This document shows positions 19,145-28,409 of a DNA stretch of 64,000 nt, piece by piece. The stretch comes from Vibrio sp. ED004 (GTDB lineage: Bacteria; Pseudomonadota; Gammaproteobacteria; Enterobacterales; Vibrionaceae), in NCBI RefSeq assembly GCF_023206395.1, contig NZ_CP066149.1, positions 3,286,001 through 3,350,000 on the forward strand, read 5' to 3'. Position numbers and translations under genes: made by a program. Position 1 is the stretch's first letter; each line of letters begins with the position of its first letter. The notes beneath the pieces were generated by a model, which worked only from the letters and a program-made list of their open reading frames with translations, made no database searches and had not been told where the DNA came from.

Positions 19145-19698
19145 TGGAACACTCGGATATTACTCAACTGCTTATTCCAAAGAGTGATTGGGCATCGCCT
19201 GATCTCTTTCTCTATGAAGGCGAAGACAAACTTCGACTCAGCTTAGAGGGAGCAATTCAATACAGTGGGTTGAACAGCATTGGCGGCGTGGTGCTCGGCT
19301 TTAGGATTATCCAGTACGCGGTTAAATTGGCGGCGGGTGATCAGTCTTTGCAACGTGATGGCATTAGTATTTATACCGCTTTCCCTGGGCGTGGCGCTCA
19401 AGATGTCTTTGAATACACATGCCGTGCATTACGTGATAAACGCTATTGCTGTGATAGCACATTACACCATCCAGCCGCGCAAACTGGGCAGCGTGGTCAG
19501 TTCCTATTTACGATTCGCTTGAACGAACAATCTATGGTGATGACGCCAGCAAACGGACTACCAAGACAAAGCTATTTTGAAGCCGACCGACATTCGCAAG
19601 ACAGCAGAGAAGCGGCATTGAAATGGCGAGATGAGAAGATCAACTTCGCCAACACACTCTTGAGTTTGTCGCCAGAAGAGTGCTTACGTGTGCTCTAA
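19144..19698 (+). CDS. Conserved hypothetical protein, candidate Fur target
   Basis: 184 residues from MEHSDITQLL; GGAG lies 6 bases upstream. The middle (GGVVLGFRIIQYAVKLAAGD, then FPGRGAQDVFEYTCRA) faintly recalls FmdE-type domains, with Cys residues in the following RYCCDSTLHH, but this is speculative. No signal peptide or membrane helix. It stands alone under a candidate Fur box and ends at a strong terminator, so an iron-related role is likely by context only. Confidence 0.6.
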   Translation: MEHSDITQLLIPKSDWASPDLFLYEGEDKLRLSLEGAIQYSGLNSIGGVVLGFRIIQYAVKLAAGDQSLQRDGISIYTAFPGRGAQDVFEYTCRALRDKRYCCDSTLHHPAAQTGQRGQFLFTIRLNEQSMVMTPANGLPRQSYFEADRHSQDSREAALKWRDEKINFANTLLSLSPEECLRVL

Positions 19699-19748
19699 TT
19701 CCCTGTTCTCATGAACAGAATGAGCACAGAAACAGAATTAACAACAGG

Positions 19749-19781
19749 AGGTCGCTCGCTTTTAAGTGAGCGACCTTTTTT
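19749..19781 (+). terminator. Rho-independent terminator
   Basis: AGGTCGCTCGCT / AGTGAGCGACCT stem with a short T/A loop and six T residues, 50 bases after the 19144 gene. Confidence 0.92.
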
Positions 19782-19855
19782 GTATCAAGCGTTCGTGGAA
19801 ACCAGATTCCTAGTCGCGCTTAGGCTTGCTGGAATGACGCGCTTTTGTTTTTTGG

Positions 19856-19894
19856 GATTAGAGATTAGAGATTAGAGCTTAGAGCTTAGAGCTT
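19856..19894. repeat. 7-base tandem repeat (AGAGATT/AGAGCTT)
   Basis: Five contiguous heptamers (two AGAGATT, three AGAGCTT), preceded by a partial unit, in a gene-free stretch (19782-20093). A Vibrio-type intergenic remnant (GGAATGACGCGC) lies just before. No gene is seen here. Confidence 0.85.
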
Positions 19895-20093
19895 CGGGTT
19901 TTTGGTGTTGGGGGAGCTAGCCTAGGGTATTTATATCTTTCACCCATGATCTTAGACCGTCTCAATTTCATTCGCTGAAACACTCAGATGTACATATGGG
20001 ACAGTTTTCAAAGCATTACGCTGCTTACGGTGACACGAAGTGATATGATTTTGCTGAAGAACTAAAGAACTAACGATTTAAAGGATGAGTACG

Positions 20094-20966
20094 ATGGCAA
20101 AAACGATCTCATTGGTACTGGGTAGTGGTGGCGCAAGAGGCTTGGTTCATGTTGGAATCATCCGTTGGCTGATTGAGCATGGTTATGAGATAAAATCCAT
20201 CTCTGGTTGTTCAATTGGTGCACTTATTGGCGGTGTCTACGCTGCGGGTAAGTTGGATGAATTTGAAGAGTGGGTTACCAGTATCGACCAATCGGATATG
20301 GCGATGATGTTGGACTTTTCATGGCAATCGAGTGGGATCTTCAAAGGCGATAAAATCATCGACACACTGCGTGGGTTGATCGGCGAGACTTCAATTGAGG
20401 ATTTGCCTATCCCATATACCGCAGTTGCCGCCAACGTCGCCGATGAAAAAGAGGTTTGGCTACAAACAGGCTCTCTGTTTGATGCCATTCGCGCTTCTAT
20501 CTCTTTGCCATTGTTCTTTACACCTCATGTCATTAATGGCGAAGAACTGATTGATGGCGGGGTACTCAACCCTGTGCCGATTGCGCCTACCTTTGGTGAC
20601 AAGACAGACTTTACTCTGGCTGTGAACTTAGGGGGTGAACCTGAAATACTTCAACAGGAAGTGATACCGGTTTCTCTACCAACGAAAGAGAGTAACCTGC
20701 ATGAGAAGGTGGTTCATTTTATCGATAATCTCGGTAGCAGTGTAAAAAGCAAAATGAGCTTCAATTTTGCTGCCTACGACATTGCCAACCAAGCGTTTGA
20801 TGCAATGCAATCGACCATTGCTCGTCAAAAACTGGCCGCATATCCTGCCGATATTACGCTTGAGCTTCCACGCAATGCCTGTGGCACCTTAGAGTTTGAT
20901 CGTTCTCAAGAGATGATAGACAGAGGCTACCATTTGGCACAGGCTAAACTGGGCAACCGCCTTTAA
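20094..20966 (+). CDS. Patatin-like phospholipase (RssA-type)
   Basis: 290 residues. Carries the patatin hallmarks: glycine-rich oxyanion loop LGSGGARGLVHVG, nucleophile elbow SGCSIGALIGG (Ser about 41) and the DGG of ELIDGGVLNPVP for the catalytic Asp. Cytosolic lipid acyl hydrolase with a Ser-Asp dyad, similar in size to RssA. Start at 20094 is preceded by AGGA at a good distance; the ATG at 20085 is directly against it. A small gene follows 27 bases later, probably in the same transcript. Confidence 0.9.
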   Translation: MAKTISLVLGSGGARGLVHVGIIRWLIEHGYEIKSISGCSIGALIGGVYAAGKLDEFEEWVTSIDQSDMAMMLDFSWQSSGIFKGDKIIDTLRGLIGETSIEDLPIPYTAVAANVADEKEVWLQTGSLFDAIRASISLPLFFTPHVINGEELIDGGVLNPVPIAPTFGDKTDFTLAVNLGGEPEILQQEVIPVSLPTKESNLHEKVVHFIDNLGSSVKSKMSFNFAAYDIANQAFDAMQSTIARQKLAAYPADITLELPRNACGTLEFDRSQEMIDRGYHLAQAKLGNRL

Positions 20967-20993
20967 TGTATTTGCTGCTGAATGAGAGTATGT

Positions 20994-21350
20994 ATGGAAA
21001 CTGAACTAAAACTACTTGAACTCAAAGAATTGGTCACAAACAAAGATGTTATCGTGCTCACCAGCTCAGAAGTGGCTACCGTGTCTTGGCTGATAAATGG
21101 TTATCAAGAGAACGCCGATATCCAGATTATCGAGAACGCACACAAGTTAGATACAGAAGCTATTTTGGCGCAATGCCGAAGTAGCCTAAGTGAAAGTAAA
21201 AAGGTCATACTTACTGCGCAGTTTCGCAGCCAGCTACCTATCATCAATATCGCTTCACTGTGTAATGAGAAGCGCAAATCATTGATCAATATTGAGTTGC
21301 TAGGATGGGATGAAGAAAATCGCCTTCCTTACTCTTTTAGTAGTTTCTAG
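20994..21350 (+). CDS. Hypothetical protein
   Basis: 118 residues from METELKLLELKELV. Mixed alpha/beta character (VIVLTSSEVATVSWL, KKVILTAQFRSQLPII) with no signal or membrane helix; not recognised. An ATG at 20982 would add four residues. It follows the patatin gene closely. Its stop codon lies inside the first unit of a 17-base tandem repeat, so the C-terminus could vary between strains. Confidence 0.6.
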   Translation: METELKLLELKELVTNKDVIVLTSSEVATVSWLINGYQENADIQIIENAHKLDTEAILAQCRSSLSESKKVILTAQFRSQLPIINIASLCNEKRKSLINIELLGWDEENRLPYSFSSF

Positions 21351-21444
21351 GTTATAGCAGTTTCTAGGTTATAGCAGTTTCTAGGTCATAAGAGTTTCTA
21401 GCTTATAGCGGTTTCTTGGTAACAGCAGTCTCTAGTCTTTTGTG
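21343..21444. repeat. 17-base tandem repeat, six units
   Basis: Units of GTTTCTAGGTTATAGCA start at 21343, 21360, 21377, 21394, 21411 and 21428. The first two are identical and the later ones diverge progressively. A seventh partial unit follows. The array spans the stop codon of the 20994 gene. Confidence 0.93.
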
Positions 21445-21458
21445 TTTCTATGTTGAGT

Positions 21459-21480
21459 AAGCCCACAATACATGGGCTTT
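21459..21480. terminator. Hairpin between convergent genes
   Basis: AAGCCCA / TGGGCTT stem with a 7-base loop between the 20994 gene and the minus-strand folM, overlapping the folM stop. Probably acts in both directions; the T-run is poor. Confidence 0.55.
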
Positions 21481-22195
21481 ACTTCAAATGCCTGCCGCCA
21501 TCAAGGTGTAAAGTTCTTCCTGTCATGTAGTAACTGGCCAACACAAACTTGATGCCATCTATTATTTCCTCAAAGCCAGCTTCTGTGGGGATCAGAGCTT
21601 TTTGCAATGCTTTGGTTTTATATGCCTCATCGTCATGATCATTGAACTTAATCATGGCTGGGGAGATGGTATTTACTTTCACTTTGGGAGCCAACATTGC
21701 TGAGAACGACAGAGTCAGGTTGTTTAGCGCAGCTTTACTGGCGGCGTAAGCGATGTGTTTTTTACTGCCTTTTTCCGCAACGTAATCACTGATGTGGATG
21801 ATGTCTGAAGTTTGATCGCCAGACATCAGTTGATCTTTGAGTGTTAAGTTGACTAGATAAGGCACAGTAGCGTGGATCGTCATCATCTGGTGCATGATGT
21901 GTGAGGCATTTTCGCTTGGATTATTCTTGTTCTCAGGCTTCCAGTCCGAAGCGTTGTGTATTATGGCTCGGAGTGTCTTATATTCTTGGCCGACATAATG
22001 AAGAAATTCTTCTAGGCTGCTTTGTTGATAAAAGTCGATCTGTTGCAAGTCGGCGCCACTGTCGCGCAACAGTTGCAGTTGAGGATAGTCGCTGCGGTAG
22101 GTGCCAACCACGTTGTATCCATCCGCTAAAAGTTGCTGCGCCAGTGCAAAGCCGAGTCGCTTTCCAACGCCAGTTATCAGTATCGTTCCACTCAT
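21479..22195 (-). CDS. folM: Dihydromonapterin reductase, SDR family
   Basis: 238 residues. A short-chain dehydrogenase with the nucleotide-binding [13 protein letters not shown] motif, NAS (IIHNASDW) and the YAASKAA active-site Tyr and Lys. TYRSDYPQ after strand 2 is typical of FolM, which reduces dihydromonapterin to tetrahydromonapterin with NADPH. Position confirms the role: its ATG overlaps the folE stop by 4 bases in a folX-folE-folM operon. Tetrahydromonapterin serves as cofactor for phenylalanine hydroxylase in related bacteria. Confidence 0.88.
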   Translation of the reverse strand: MSGTILITGVGKRLGFALAQQLLADGYNVVGTYRSDYPQLQLLRDSGADLQQIDFYQQSSLEEFLHYVGQEYKTLRAIIHNASDWKPENKNNPSENASHIMHQMMTIHATVPYLVNLTLKDQLMSGDQTSDIIHISDYVAEKGSKKHIAYAASKAALNNLTLSFSAMLAPKVKVNTISPAMIKFNDHDDEAYKTKALQKALIPTEAGFEEIIDGIKFVLASYYMTGRTLHLDGGRHLK

Positions 22196-22830
22196 CGTAA
22201 AAACTCAGCTCTAGTTTGAGGGTTAGTTTTGAAAATACCACCGAGTGCGGTTGTTGAGGTTTCAGAGTTTGCATCCATGACGCCTCTGGATTTAACGCAG
22301 TAGTGGGTTGCTTTAATCGTCACGGCTACGTTTTCGGTTTCAACAAGAGTTTGAATCGCAACTAAGATTTGCTGAGTAAGGCGTTCTTGTACTTGAGGGC
22401 GCTGAGCAAAGAATCGAACAATGCGGTTTATTTTAGACAGCCCAAGAATCTTGTTTTCAGGGATGTAGGCTACTTCCGCTAAACCATCGATGGTGATGAA
22501 GTGATGTTCGCACGTCGATGTTAAGTCGATATCCGATACCTTAACCATTTCATCAACGGACATTTTGTTGTCGATAACGCTGATCTTTGGGAAGTTGTTG
22601 TAATCGAGCCCTGAAAAGATCTCGTGTACGTACATCTTCGCAATGCGGTGAGGGGTTTCAGCAAGACTGTCATCAGTTAAATCCAATCCAAGCGTACTGA
22701 CCACTTCGGTTAAGAGTCCTTTGATGCGGTTGTACTTTTGGTCGGGGGTCATTTCGCTCGCTGTCATTGGGGTTTCAAGTCCTTTTGCGAGCAAAGCTTC
22801 TCTTACTTTTTCGGCTTCTGTATTCAGCAT
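22192..22830 (-). CDS. folE: GTP cyclohydrolase I
   Basis: 212 residues. Converts GTP to dihydroneopterin triphosphate. Zinc and active-site signatures are present: [12 protein letters not shown] (Cys and His ligands), [23 protein letters not shown], and [11 protein letters not shown] near the C-terminus. Start at 22830 has AAGGAG 7 bases upstream; an upstream in-frame start at 22869 would run into folX. Middle gene of the folX-folE-folM operon. Confidence 0.96.
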   Translation of the reverse strand: MLNTEAEKVREALLAKGLETPMTASEMTPDQKYNRIKGLLTEVVSTLGLDLTDDSLAETPHRIAKMYVHEIFSGLDYNNFPKISVIDNKMSVDEMVKVSDIDLTSTCEHHFITIDGLAEVAYIPENKILGLSKINRIVRFFAQRPQVQERLTQQILVAIQTLVETENVAVTIKATHYCVKSRGVMDANSETSTTALGGIFKTNPQTRAEFLR

Positions 22831-22840
22831 GACTCTCTCC

Positions 22841-23218
22841 TTATGAATTCTTGTCGTTGTCTGCTTCATAGCTTAGGGTGAGCGAAACAGAGTCGGCAAA
22901 ACGTAGCGCATGAGGCTTGTCGATTCTAACTTGAGCGTATTTCACCCATGGATGATCGATACAGATACCGAGTACATCGCTGGTCAATTTTTCCAAAAGC
23001 AGAAATCTTCCTGATTCAACGTGTTGAATGATCTTCTTGCAGATGTTTTTGTAGTTGAGCGCGTTGTCTACATCATCAGAGAGACAAAGGTTGTTGGCGG
23101 GATAGTGGATTTCTGCATTGATAACGATGTCTTGTTGCTTAGACTTTTCTTCTTCGTTGAAACCGATGAAGGTTCTTAGTCTCAGGTTTGTGATGGTGAT
23201 AATGGCGTTGTGATTCAT
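22841..23218 (-). CDS. folX: Dihydroneopterin triphosphate 2'-epimerase
   Basis: 125 residues. Closely matches the FolX pattern: [41 protein letters not shown], and [12 protein letters not shown]. Converts dihydroneopterin triphosphate to the monapterin epimer, feeding FolM. Start at 23218 (MNHNAIIT) matches the family N-terminus; an ATG at 23230 is the alternative. First gene of the operon; folE starts 10 bases after it. Confidence 0.93.
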   Translation of the reverse strand: MNHNAIITITNLRLRTFIGFNEEEKSKQQDIVINAEIHYPANNLCLSDDVDNALNYKNICKKIIQHVESGRFLLLEKLTSDVLGICIDHPWVKYAQVRIDKPHALRFADSVSLTLSYEADNDKNS

Positions 23219-23343
23219 AACAGTGTCCATTCCTTAGAAAGTGAAGTCAGTTACGTGCTTGTTTTAAGAAAAGATCAGTAAAGTTCAGGTGATTAAGAGT
23301 TCAGTCGTTCTTGTTGCTGCCGTTTTTTTCAGTCATGTACGGG

Positions 23344-23841
23344 CTAAGTGAGGCTAAGCTCGAAAGGGATGGGTTCGGTTTTCTGGCTCAACTGATCGAA
23401 GTTTTCCCAGAGCTGATGAAACGAAATGTCTAGAGTGGGGTGGCGTTCTTGCGCGGCGATATCAACTAATGGCCTAAGCACAAATGCGTATTCGGTGATT
23501 TCGTCTCTCGGCAGCTCTACACCATCGATAATGCCCACTTGATTGCCATAAAGAAGGATGTCGATGTCCATCGTACGTGAAGCGTAGGCTTTGGTTTGGC
23601 GCTTGCGATCGTTCTCTGCTTCGATTTGATGCAGAACTTCAACCAGTTCGGCGATAGGGAGGTCACATTCGAACCCAACGACTAGGTTGAGGAAGTTATC
23701 TCCTTCAAACCCAACAGGCTCGCAATCGTAGAAATTAGAAATGTGCAGGGGTGCAAAGCGTTCATTCAATGCTTTGAGAGATTCTGTGACGTGATGTTCG
23801 CGGTTAATGTTGCTTCCGATGCTGACATAGACGTTAGCCAT
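23344..23841 (-). CDS. folK: 2-amino-4-hydroxy-6-hydroxymethyldihydropteridine pyrophosphokinase
   Basis: 165 residues. HPPK signature features: VYVSIGSNINREHH at the N-terminus and RTMDIDILLYG with the two catalytic Asp residues. Transfers pyrophosphate from ATP to the pterin, committing it to folate. It lies upstream of folX on the same strand with a 125-base gap, so it may have its own promoter. As an isolated folK beside folX rather than beside pcnB it may be a second copy; this cannot be settled here. Confidence 0.93.
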   Translation of the reverse strand: MANVYVSIGSNINREHHVTESLKALNERFAPLHISNFYDCEPVGFEGDNFLNLVVGFECDLPIAELVEVLHQIEAENDRKRQTKAYASRTMDIDILLYGNQVGIIDGVELPRDEITEYAFVLRPLVDIAAQERHPTLDISFHQLWENFDQLSQKTEPIPFELSLT

Positions 23842-24130
23842 AGTATTTCCTTTTTGTTTAAGGAACCTATACGTCCAACTCGCGATGAAGATCAGCTATG
23901 CATCCTCTTAAAGGCAGGAAGATAAAAGAAAATACAGTTCGGTCGTAAATCTTGTCTGTCTTTGAGCCTTCAAAGTGATACTTGCCAGCTAGAAAGTACC
24001 ACGAGTAAAAATTCAGCCTGTGAAGGTTCTGGATTACCGTCTTTAGAAACTCAATTTCTACAACGTTCCATCTTTGATAGTGATAGAATCCCCGCATCAG
24101 AATTATCGAGAATCTAGGTATTTATAAACA

Positions 24131-24469
24131 ATGTTTATCCATCACGTTAACGGCATCGACTGGCTGGTGATTACTGCTTTTGAAGAACTAAAACCGATGT
24201 TTATCGAAGATGCTGGTCCAATTCCATCTTACTTCTCGACCGCCAGTGAATTGAGCCTGATCGATCAAGCCAAGCGCAGCTATGGTTTTTTGCCGACACT
24301 CCGCGGTGTGGTCACAGACACCGGCACGTATCAAAGTAAAGATCTTGAAGAAGATTTGAACCCACAGCTTGCGTGTATCGTTGAAGGGCGAGGTCGGGTG
24401 TTTATCTATCATGGCGACTACGTGGCTTTCGTGGATGACGAGCAAACCTTCATTACTCGAATGGACTGA
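24131..24469 (+). CDS. Conserved hypothetical protein
   Basis: 112 residues, cytoplasmic, not recognised. Segments FIHHVNGIDWLVITAFEELK and VFIYHGDYVAFVDDEQ suggest a small alpha/beta protein. Single-gene unit between the divergent folK and a terminator at 24565. The 289-base gap before it (23842-24130) holds no supported gene. Confidence 0.6.
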   Translation: MFIHHVNGIDWLVITAFEELKPMFIEDAGPIPSYFSTASELSLIDQAKRSYGFLPTLRGVVTDTGTYQSKDLEEDLNPQLACIVEGRGRVFIYHGDYVAFVDDEQTFITRMD

Positions 24470-24564
24470 ACATAATTCAGTATTTTTAGATCGGTGAATT
24501 GGTAGCTTAGTTAATTGGCTAATAGGTTAATTAGCTATGGATAAACCGCTCTGTTGATCAAACG

Positions 24565-24593
24565 AAGGCCTCGCATGTGCGAGGCCTTTTTTT
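24565..24593 (+). terminator. Rho-independent terminator (GGCCTCGC family)
   Basis: AAGGCCTCGC / GCGAGGCCTT stem and seven T residues between the convergent 24131 gene and the HAD gene. Confidence 0.92.
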
Positions 24594-24624
24594 GTATCGA
24601 ATCAGGAGAAAGCCTCTTGAGGTA

Positions 24625-25305
24625 TTACTTTTCCAAATTGCGCTTAATGATTTGTTCCACCACACCATTCATCGTTGTGGAGCTAATTTCAGGCTTCAAA
24701 TACAGGGAATGATACTCAACTCCTGTGCGGTCTATGTAGGCTGCTTGTAAGCCAGCAGATAACGCACCATGAGTGTCCCAATCGTGAGTTGCCACAAGAC
24801 GAAGGTTTTCGACAGGCTCTTTTAACGTTTCTGCTGCAAATCTATACACATCTGGATTAGGTTTGAAACTGCCTGTTTCTTCAACGGAAATGACAGTGTC
24901 GAAATAGTCTTCTAAGCCCGAGTTCTTGATTTGAGAAGTGATTAGGTCGAGGGATGAGTTGGAAAAAGCGACGGTTTTAAAGCCGTTGTTACGCAATTCA
25001 AGTAAAGATGCTTTGATATCAGTGTGCGGTGGTAGATTGGCAAAGGAAGTTAACAAGGCATCTTTGCTTTCCACCGTTAAATCACACTTGTATCTCTGTG
25101 CAATAGCGTCGAGCGCTGCATTCGCTAGTTCAGAAAAAGTAGACTTTACGTTTGTTGCGATGCAAACCGTTGAAGAGTGCAAAAGCTTTGAGAACCACAG
25201 CGATAGTGCATCCTCACTGCCAAATACCGCTTTAAATTTAGGCTGTAATGACTCCAAATTTAAAACCGTTTCGTTTATATCAAACAGTATCACTTCTTTA
25301 TTCAT
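24625..25305 (-). CDS. HAD-superfamily hydrolase, haloacid dehalogenase type II-like
   Basis: 226 residues. HAD motif I FDINETVLN with nucleophile Asp, motif II Ser in VAFSNSS, Lys in SFKPNPDVY (motif III) and HDWDTHGALSAG (motif IV region). FD-x-NET is typical of type II haloacid dehalogenases, although real substrates are often small phosphates. Cytosolic, single gene. Its 3' end abuts the 24565 terminator. Confidence 0.85.
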   Translation of the reverse strand: MNKEVILFDINETVLNLESLQPKFKAVFGSEDALSLWFSKLLHSSTVCIATNVKSTFSELANAALDAIAQRYKCDLTVESKDALLTSFANLPPHTDIKASLLELRNNGFKTVAFSNSSLDLITSQIKNSGLEDYFDTVISVEETGSFKPNPDVYRFAAETLKEPVENLRLVATHDWDTHGALSAGLQAAYIDRTGVEYHSLYLKPEISSTTMNGVVEQIIKRNLEK

Positions 25306-25506
25306 GCGAAGAACCCAGATTTAATTGAATTTCGTACTTAAATAATCCGCTCTGATGACCCGGTTTTCAACCTCGATTTAAGTAACTTAAGCTTTGCTCT
25401 CTAATTAGAAAGAGGGCTGGAATGAGTCAGCGATGAACATGCCACTCAAATCTGGCGTTGCTTACTGAGTTGCAGACAACGCCAAATCTGAAATGATTTA
25501 TTTAGC

Positions 25507-26310
25507 TTAATTTGCAGCTTCGATAGTGCCTTTGAAAGTGGTGTCTAAAAAGTCATTGATCTCTTGAGAGTGGTAAATTGAAATGATCTTTTTATACGTT
25601 TCATTGTTTTTGTCTTCTTCTCGCGCTGCCACAACCATCACAGCTAAAGGTGCGTCTTTTTTCTCTAAGTAAATGCCTTGTTTCTTAGGATCGAGTCCAG
25701 CCGACATTACGTAATTCATGGTGATTGCTGCTGCATCTACATCGTCAAGAGAGCGGGGTAGTTGAGCGGCATCCACTTCAACAAATCGAATGTTCTTCGG
25801 GTTATCAACAATATCGTTTAATGAAGCGTTGAAACCAACGTTGTCTTTTAAAGAAATCAGCCCAGCATCTTCAAGCAACAATAGTCCGCGCCCGCCATTC
25901 GTAGGGTCGTTTGGAATCGCGATTCGTGCGTTATCTGGGATAGAGTCAAGCGAAGTGTACTTGTTCGAGTAAACGCCCATACGCATCAAAATTGAACGTC
26001 CGATAGAAACTAACTTGCTATCATGATTGGCATTAAAGTTATCGAGAAATGGCTGATGCTGGTAACTATTCAGTTGGATACTTCCATCATCCAATGCTGC
26101 GTTAGGGGTGATGTAGTCTGAGAATTCGACGAGTTCAATGTTAATCCCTTGCTTTGCTGCTTCTTTAGCGACTGCCTGTACAACTTGTGCATGTGGGCCA
26201 ACTGTCGCGCCAATCTTGATGACAGCTTCGTCTTTTTCTCCACATCCTGTCACGCCGAATACGAATGCTAATGCCAACAGGGATGCTGTGATTTTTTTGT
26301 AGCGGTTCAT
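25507..26310 (-). CDS. metQ: MetQ/NlpA-family methionine-binding lipoprotein
   Basis: 267 residues. Lipoprotein signal peptide with lipobox VTGC. The mature part (IKIGATVGPHAQVVQAVAKE, NSYQHQPFLDNF, AIPNDPTNGGRGLLLLEDAG) matches MetQ/NlpA substrate-binding proteins. Normally it feeds the MetNI ABC importer of methionine, but no metN or metI lies nearby, so this is an orphan copy that must rely on a distant transporter. Tandem Met boxes upstream suggest MetJ repression. Confidence 0.9.
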   Translation of the reverse strand: MNRYKKITASLLALAFVFGVTGCGEKDEAVIKIGATVGPHAQVVQAVAKEAAKQGINIELVEFSDYITPNAALDDGSIQLNSYQHQPFLDNFNANHDSKLVSIGRSILMRMGVYSNKYTSLDSIPDNARIAIPNDPTNGGRGLLLLEDAGLISLKDNVGFNASLNDIVDNPKNIRFVEVDAAQLPRSLDDVDAAAITMNYVMSAGLDPKKQGIYLEKKDAPLAVMVVAAREEDKNNETYKKIISIYHSQEINDFLDTTFKGTIEAAN

Positions 26311-26334
26311 GATAACTCCATTTAATTAACCAAA

Positions 26335-26358
26335 AGACGTTTGGGTGTCTAGATGTCT
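26335..26358 (-). promoter_or_regulatory. Tandem Met boxes (MetJ operator)
   Basis: Three consecutive octamers AGACGTTT, GGGTGTCT and AGATGTCT match the Met box AGACGTCT at 6, 5 and 7 positions of 8. They lie 25-48 bases upstream of the metQ start. Confidence 0.75.
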
Positions 26359-26421
26359 ATATTATCTATTTATAAAGTTGGGTCAATAGGTTTGTTAGAA
26401 GCAAAGTTAGATCGAGAAAAC

Positions 26422-26447
26422 AAAGGCCTCGCACGTATGAGGCCTTT
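26422..26447. terminator. Hairpin of the GGCCTCGC family
   Basis: AAAGGCCTC / GAGGCCTTT stem between the metQ promoter and the end of the dienelactone hydrolase gene. On the minus strand it would terminate that gene. Confidence 0.7.
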
Positions 26448-26517
26448 GGGTTTCGTTGAGTAAGGTATAGGGCAGTCACTTGAAATTTAAAGAAAACAGA
26501 TTCGGTAATCTCGCCTA

Positions 26518-27426
26518 TCAAGAAAGCTTTTGGTTAAAGAACTCAAGCGTGCGTGCCCATGCTAACTCAGCTTCTTCTTCAGCATATCGACCAGTTGAAT
26601 CGTTATGGAAGCCATGATTCACACCGTCATAGATGTAAGCGGTATAGTCTGCTCCATTCTCTTTGAGTTCGGCTTCATAGTCTGGCCAAGTTGCATTCAC
26701 ACGTTTATCGATTCCAGCGAATTGGATCAGTAATGGCCCTTTAACGTTCTTTCTTAAATCAGGAGCGGCAGGAGTGCCGTAAAATGGAACGCCCGCATCC
26801 AGTTGCTCTGGCATTACCGCCGCCAACATATTCACGATATAGCCACCGAAGCAAAATCCTACAGCGCCTAGTTTTCCGTTACTTTTGTCATGAGACTTCA
26901 AGAAGTTCGCAGCGGCGATAAAGTCTTCTTCGATTTTCTCTCTGGATAATGATTTTTGCATTGCTCGACCTTCATCATCATTGCCTGGGTAACCGCCAAG
27001 CGAATAGAGTGCATCAGGTGCAAACGCAATAAACCCAGCGGCCGCGAGTCGTCTCGCCACATCCTTTACGTATGGATTTAAGCCTCTATTTTCATGAATG
27101 ACCAATACAACAGGCGCATTACCCTCTAGCTCTTTGGGTACCACCAAGTAGCCATAGCCTTCTCCGTGTCCTTTAGGCGAAGGAAACTTCTCGTAGGTTG
27201 CTTTGATGGAAGGATCATTGAAAGAGACTTGCTCTGCCTTCGCATAATTAGGAATCAATGCAGACGTTAATGTTGTCATGGTTAATCCAAGTACAGCCAA
27301 CCCGGATAGGCGAGCCATAAACTCTCGGCGATCAATCAGACCGTGTGCATATTCGTCGTACCAATCAAATGCTTCTTGGGGGATAGATCGAGTTGGATCT
27401 GATTGAGATTCTGTACTTTTATTCAT
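26518..27426 (-). CDS. Dienelactone hydrolase family protein with Tat-like signal
   Basis: 302 residues. The N-terminus has a twin-arginine motif (IDRREFMARLSGLAVLGL) about 35 residues in, followed by a hydrophobic stretch and AKA, suggesting Tat export. The catalytic domain has HENRGLN, the Cys nucleophile elbow GFCFGGY, acid Asp in GIDKRVN and His in VNHGFHN, as in dienelactone hydrolases. Substrate unknown. Upstream, TTGAACGATCGCTCAA at 27487-27502 is a near-palindrome that could be a TetR-type operator. Confidence 0.88.
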   Translation of the reverse strand: MNKSTESQSDPTRSIPQEAFDWYDEYAHGLIDRREFMARLSGLAVLGLTMTTLTSALIPNYAKAEQVSFNDPSIKATYEKFPSPKGHGEGYGYLVVPKELEGNAPVVLVIHENRGLNPYVKDVARRLAAAGFIAFAPDALYSLGGYPGNDDEGRAMQKSLSREKIEEDFIAAANFLKSHDKSNGKLGAVGFCFGGYIVNMLAAVMPEQLDAGVPFYGTPAAPDLRKNVKGPLLIQFAGIDKRVNATWPDYEAELKENGADYTAYIYDGVNHGFHNDSTGRYAEEEAELAWARTLEFFNQKLS

Positions 27427-27771
27427 AACTTTTCCTTGTTGTGAGTTGTTTGATCAATCAACTATAGTGGAAATCTTAATATATTTGAACGATCGCTCAA
27501 TATCTTTTTGGCTATTTGTTATATCAAAGTACAAAAATTAGATGACAGTCAGATAAAACGACCACTTCGGAATCGATCCCCATGTCTCAGGTTTGTTTTT
27601 TTATTTGGGGGAGGGTCTAGCTCTAAATTGGCCTTTAAGAGCTAGGCATATTTACGGTCAATAAGGCAGTATGTTTCAATACAAAACGCTTGATTTTACT
27701 CTGGTATAATCTTTCCCCATAAGAGAAGCCTTAGCGTTATTAGAACTGTTTTGATGAGAGATAAAGATTAG

Positions 27772-28398
27772 ATGTTGAAACTTTTGTGCCAGATAAAAAA
27801 ATGGAAACTTGCAGCGTTTAGTTTGCTCATACTCATTGCCGCATTTTTTATCTACAACCAGTTTGGCAACCGTATGTCCCGTGTCGACGAGGCAAACTTT
27901 TTGATCGGGCAAATGAATACTGTGTTGGATGCCGCTGAGCAATATTCTCGTGATAATGGTTCTTTGCCTCCAATTACTTCCGATACCGACACCAAATACG
28001 GATACTTAAACATCAATCACTTAATTGAAAATCCGGGCCTATCAACATGGAAAGGACCATATCTACCTTTTGACGATACTTGGATAGGTGGCGATCAGTA
28101 CATCGATCATCCCGATTACATAGCAACGCAATTACTGCTTAAAGAAAAGGGCAGCCAATGGGCTCGAGGAAGCTCAGAGACAGGTTGTGAATCGTCGTCA
28201 GCAACCTGTTCTCTTGCGGCTTGTATCTGGTTGGTACCAACAAAAGTGGCACAAGAAATTAATCAAATTATCGATGGCACCACGAGTATCGAAAGTCCTA
28301 ATACGACCGGAAAAGTACGTTACGACAAAGCTTTTGGTGGCGCACTTGTATGTATGATTGGAGATGACTATCCAATTCCTTCTACACAGCCTAACTAA
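27772..28398 (+). CDS. Pseudopilin-like single-span membrane protein
   Basis: 208 residues. A basic N-terminus and one membrane helix (about 11-28, AAFSLLILIAAFFIYNQF) are followed by ANFLIGQMNTVLDAAEQYSRDNGSLP and WKGPYLPFDD, which resemble GspG/type II pseudopilins. The GFTLIE prepilin cleavage site is absent. Two Cys pairs (CESSSATC and others) may form disulfides outside the membrane. No secretion genes adjoin, so it looks like an orphan pilin-fold protein. Confidence 0.6.
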   Translation: MLKLLCQIKKWKLAAFSLLILIAAFFIYNQFGNRMSRVDEANFLIGQMNTVLDAAEQYSRDNGSLPPITSDTDTKYGYLNINHLIENPGLSTWKGPYLPFDDTWIGGDQYIDHPDYIATQLLLKEKGSQWARGSSETGCESSSATCSLAACIWLVPTKVAQEINQIIDGTTSIESPNTTGKVRYDKAFGGALVCMIGDDYPIPSTQPN

Positions 28399-28409
28399 GT
28401 CGTTTCTAA

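Noticed and set aside
21343..21444. Possible CRISPR array
   Set aside because: 17-base units are directly tandem without spacers and no cas gene is present.
23867..24097. Minus-strand 76-codon frame upstream of folK
   Set aside because: No binding site and no recognisable domain; occupies the promoter gap of divergent genes.
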